Assembly (NCBI GenBank): GCA_021793945.1
Contig: JAJYRT010000001.1
Location: 1-40,356, forward strand
DNA from: Thermoplasmata archaeon
Lineage (GTDB): Archaea > Thermoplasmatota > Thermoplasmata > Thermoplasmatales > Thermoplasmataceae
Length of the DNA: 40,356 nt
Direction of reading: 5' to 3'
Under the pieces are notes generated by a model that was not told where the DNA came from, did no database searches, and saw nothing but the letters and a program-made list of their open reading frames with translations. Within the stretch, counting starts at the first letter, position 1; the number at the start of each line of letters is the position of its first letter. A program made the position numbers and the translations under genes. Below, one piece after another: positions 39,317 to 40,356 of the stretch.

Positions 39317-39736
39317 ATGATTTACATCGATGCGGATAATTCAATTTATGGAAGACTTTCCACTTACGTGGCAAAGCAACTGCTTAACGGTGAAGGTGTC
39401 GTCATAATAAATGCTGAGAAAGTAGTGATAACCGGCACAAAACCGTTTCTTATCAACAGGTTCAAGGAAAGGAGGGAGATAGGCAGCGTGAGGAAGGGAC
39501 CAGATTACCCAAAGACTGCTGACCAGATCCTGAGAAGATCCATAAAGAACATGCTGCCATCCAAGAAAACAACCGGCAAGGAAGCTCTCAAGAGATGCGT
39601 GGTTTACCGCGGAAAGCCCAAGATACTTGATGGCATTGAATTCAGGAAGATTGACGAGGCAGCTAACCATAAGATGAGCGGTTACGTCACACTGCAGGAT
39701 ATCACATTCCAGCTCGGACAGAGGTCAATTCAATGA
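39317..39736 (+). CDS. rpl13: Large ribosomal subunit protein uL13
   Basis: A 139-residue early-assembly 23S rRNA-binding protein. The start IYIDADNSIYGRLSTYVAKQLL, the block VVIINAEKVVITG, and RRSIKNMLP are typical. Length is normal for archaea. It starts 5 nt after rpl18e and its stop overlaps the rps9 start (ATGA), indicating coupled translation. Confidence 0.96.
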   Translation: MIYIDADNSIYGRLSTYVAKQLLNGEGVVIINAEKVVITGTKPFLINRFKERREIGSVRKGPDYPKTADQILRRSIKNMLPSKKTTGKEALKRCVVYRGKPKILDGIEFRKIDEAANHKMSGYVTLQDITFQLGQRSIQ

Positions 39737-40143
39737 AGAACACAGGTACATTCATCGTAACATCGGGAAAGCGAAAGACTGCCATAGCGAAGGCGGTAAC
39801 AAAGAAGGGAAAGGGGCAGGTAACAATAAACGGCTACCCGGTTGAACTGCATCCGGTTGCCATACTGCGCGAAAAGATCAGGGAGCCCATCCTGCTGCTT
39901 GGCGACAAGGCCAACGAGATAGACATAGAGGTCACAGTCTCCGGAGGGGGAGTAACGGGCCAGGCTGACGCTTCAAGGACAGCCATAGCAAAGGGCATCA
40001 TAAAGTACGTGTCTGATGATGCGCTCGAGGAGAAATTCAGGCAGTACGACAGGACCATGCTTGTTAACGACATAAGGCGCAAACTCCCCAAGAAGCCAAT
40101 GGGAAGGGGCGCAAGGGTAAAGAGACAGAAATCATATAGGTGA
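39733..40143 (+). CDS. rps9: Small ribosomal subunit protein uS9
   Basis: 136 residues. The SGKRKTAIAKA start, the VSGGGVTGQADASRTAIAKGI core and the basic C-terminal tail GRGARVKRQKSYR, which reaches the P-site tRNA, are all present; the last Arg codon is followed directly by the stop. GGTGATCAG at the stop codon is the Shine-Dalgarno for rpoN. Confidence 0.97.
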   Translation: MKNTGTFIVTSGKRKTAIAKAVTKKGKGQVTINGYPVELHPVAILREKIREPILLLGDKANEIDIEVTVSGGGVTGQADASRTAIAKGIIKYVSDDALEEKFRQYDRTMLVNDIRRKLPKKPMGRGARVKRQKSYR

Positions 40144-40147
40144 TCAG

Positions 40148-40356
40148 ATGATTATACCGGTCAGATGTTTCAGTTGCGGCAAGGTTGTCGCCTCTGATTA
40201 CGTAAAATTTACCAACAAGATGAACGAAATCAGGTCATCCGGAAAAGAACCTACTGCAGAGGAAGTAGCCAAGACCCTTAACGACCTTCACGTTGACAGA
40301 TACTGCTGCAGGAGAATGATACTGTCTCACGCTGATCTCATCGACGAAATCCTGCC
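40148..40356 (+). CDS. rpoN: DNA-directed RNA polymerase subunit N (Rpo10), cut by window end
   Basis: 69 codons are present. The zinc site of this Rpb10-type subunit is C7-x2-C10 (RCFSCGK) with C53-C54 (YCCRRM). Subunit N anchors the D-L assembly platform. Expected full length is a little over 70 residues, so only the last few codons are missing. A GGTGATC Shine-Dalgarno overlaps the rps9 stop 4-8 nt upstream. Confidence 0.94.
   Translation, partial: MIIPVRCFSCGKVVASDYVKFTNKMNEIRSSGKEPTAEEVAKTLNDLHVDRYCCRRMILSHADLIDEIL

Overview
The window is chromosomal DNA from a euryarchaeon of the class Thermoplasmata (Thermoplasma, Ferroplasma, Cuniculiplasma or a close relative). The evidence is archaeal ribosomal protein and RNA polymerase clusters at both ends, an XPB helicase plus Bax1 pair, MCM, DUF424, a TrpB2-type tryptophan synthase, a UbiE-like methyltransferase of the quinone pathway and a glyceraldehyde-dehydrogenase-like enzyme. 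Many transcription units have an A/T-rich TATA element centred about 25-28 nt before an ATG or GTG, which is the leaderless pattern of this lineage. Genes inside operons instead show Shine-Dalgarno sequences or overlap the previous gene.

Layout. 1-1923: rps13 (3' end), rps4, rps11, rpoD. 2007-3941: an IMPase-family phosphatase overlapping NAD kinase, then a JAMM protease. 4046-6263 (minus): prpD-prpB of the methylcitrate cycle. 6428-10093: two MFS transporters and a TenA-like thiamine salvage enzyme, around a 740-bp graveyard of two different transposase remnants. 10220-12866: XPB helicase and Bax1. 12930-15112: a TIR-domain protein, a 46-residue protein and AspRS. 15223-19441: an NfeD-type membrane protein, a ROK sugar kinase, a geranylgeranyl-reductase-family flavoprotein and a DUF1028 protein.

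19474-23866 is an A/T-rich accessory island next to tRNA-Thr(GGU). It holds the N-terminal part of an SSV-type tyrosine integrase running into the tRNA gene, and a decayed C-terminal integrase fragment on the same strand at the other side. Between and beside these lie two partial copies of a module: secreted protein A, small three-helix membrane protein B, antitoxin hicB, toxin hicA. One copy has lost nearly all of A and most of hicA through a fusion at a shared 8-bp sequence. The other has A and B intact. A complete hicBA pair lies just outside the integrase fragment. The A/B pair is the best candidate here for an undescribed system. A toxin/immunity role is my inference only.

23898-27011: MCM, DUF424 and the UbiE-like methyltransferase. 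27073-33907: a compact trpB2-A-D-F-E-G-C operon ending with a DAHP synthase, so the entry step of the shikimate pathway is transcribed with all tryptophan genes. 33945-37100: convergent pyruvate kinase and aldehyde dehydrogenase, fitting sugar breakdown by the non-phosphorylative Entner-Doudoroff route. 37336-40356: FKBP prolyl isomerase, a TrmJ-like tRNA methyltransferase, then rpl18e, rpl13, rps9 and rpoN (cut by the window end). No rRNA gene or CRISPR array was seen.
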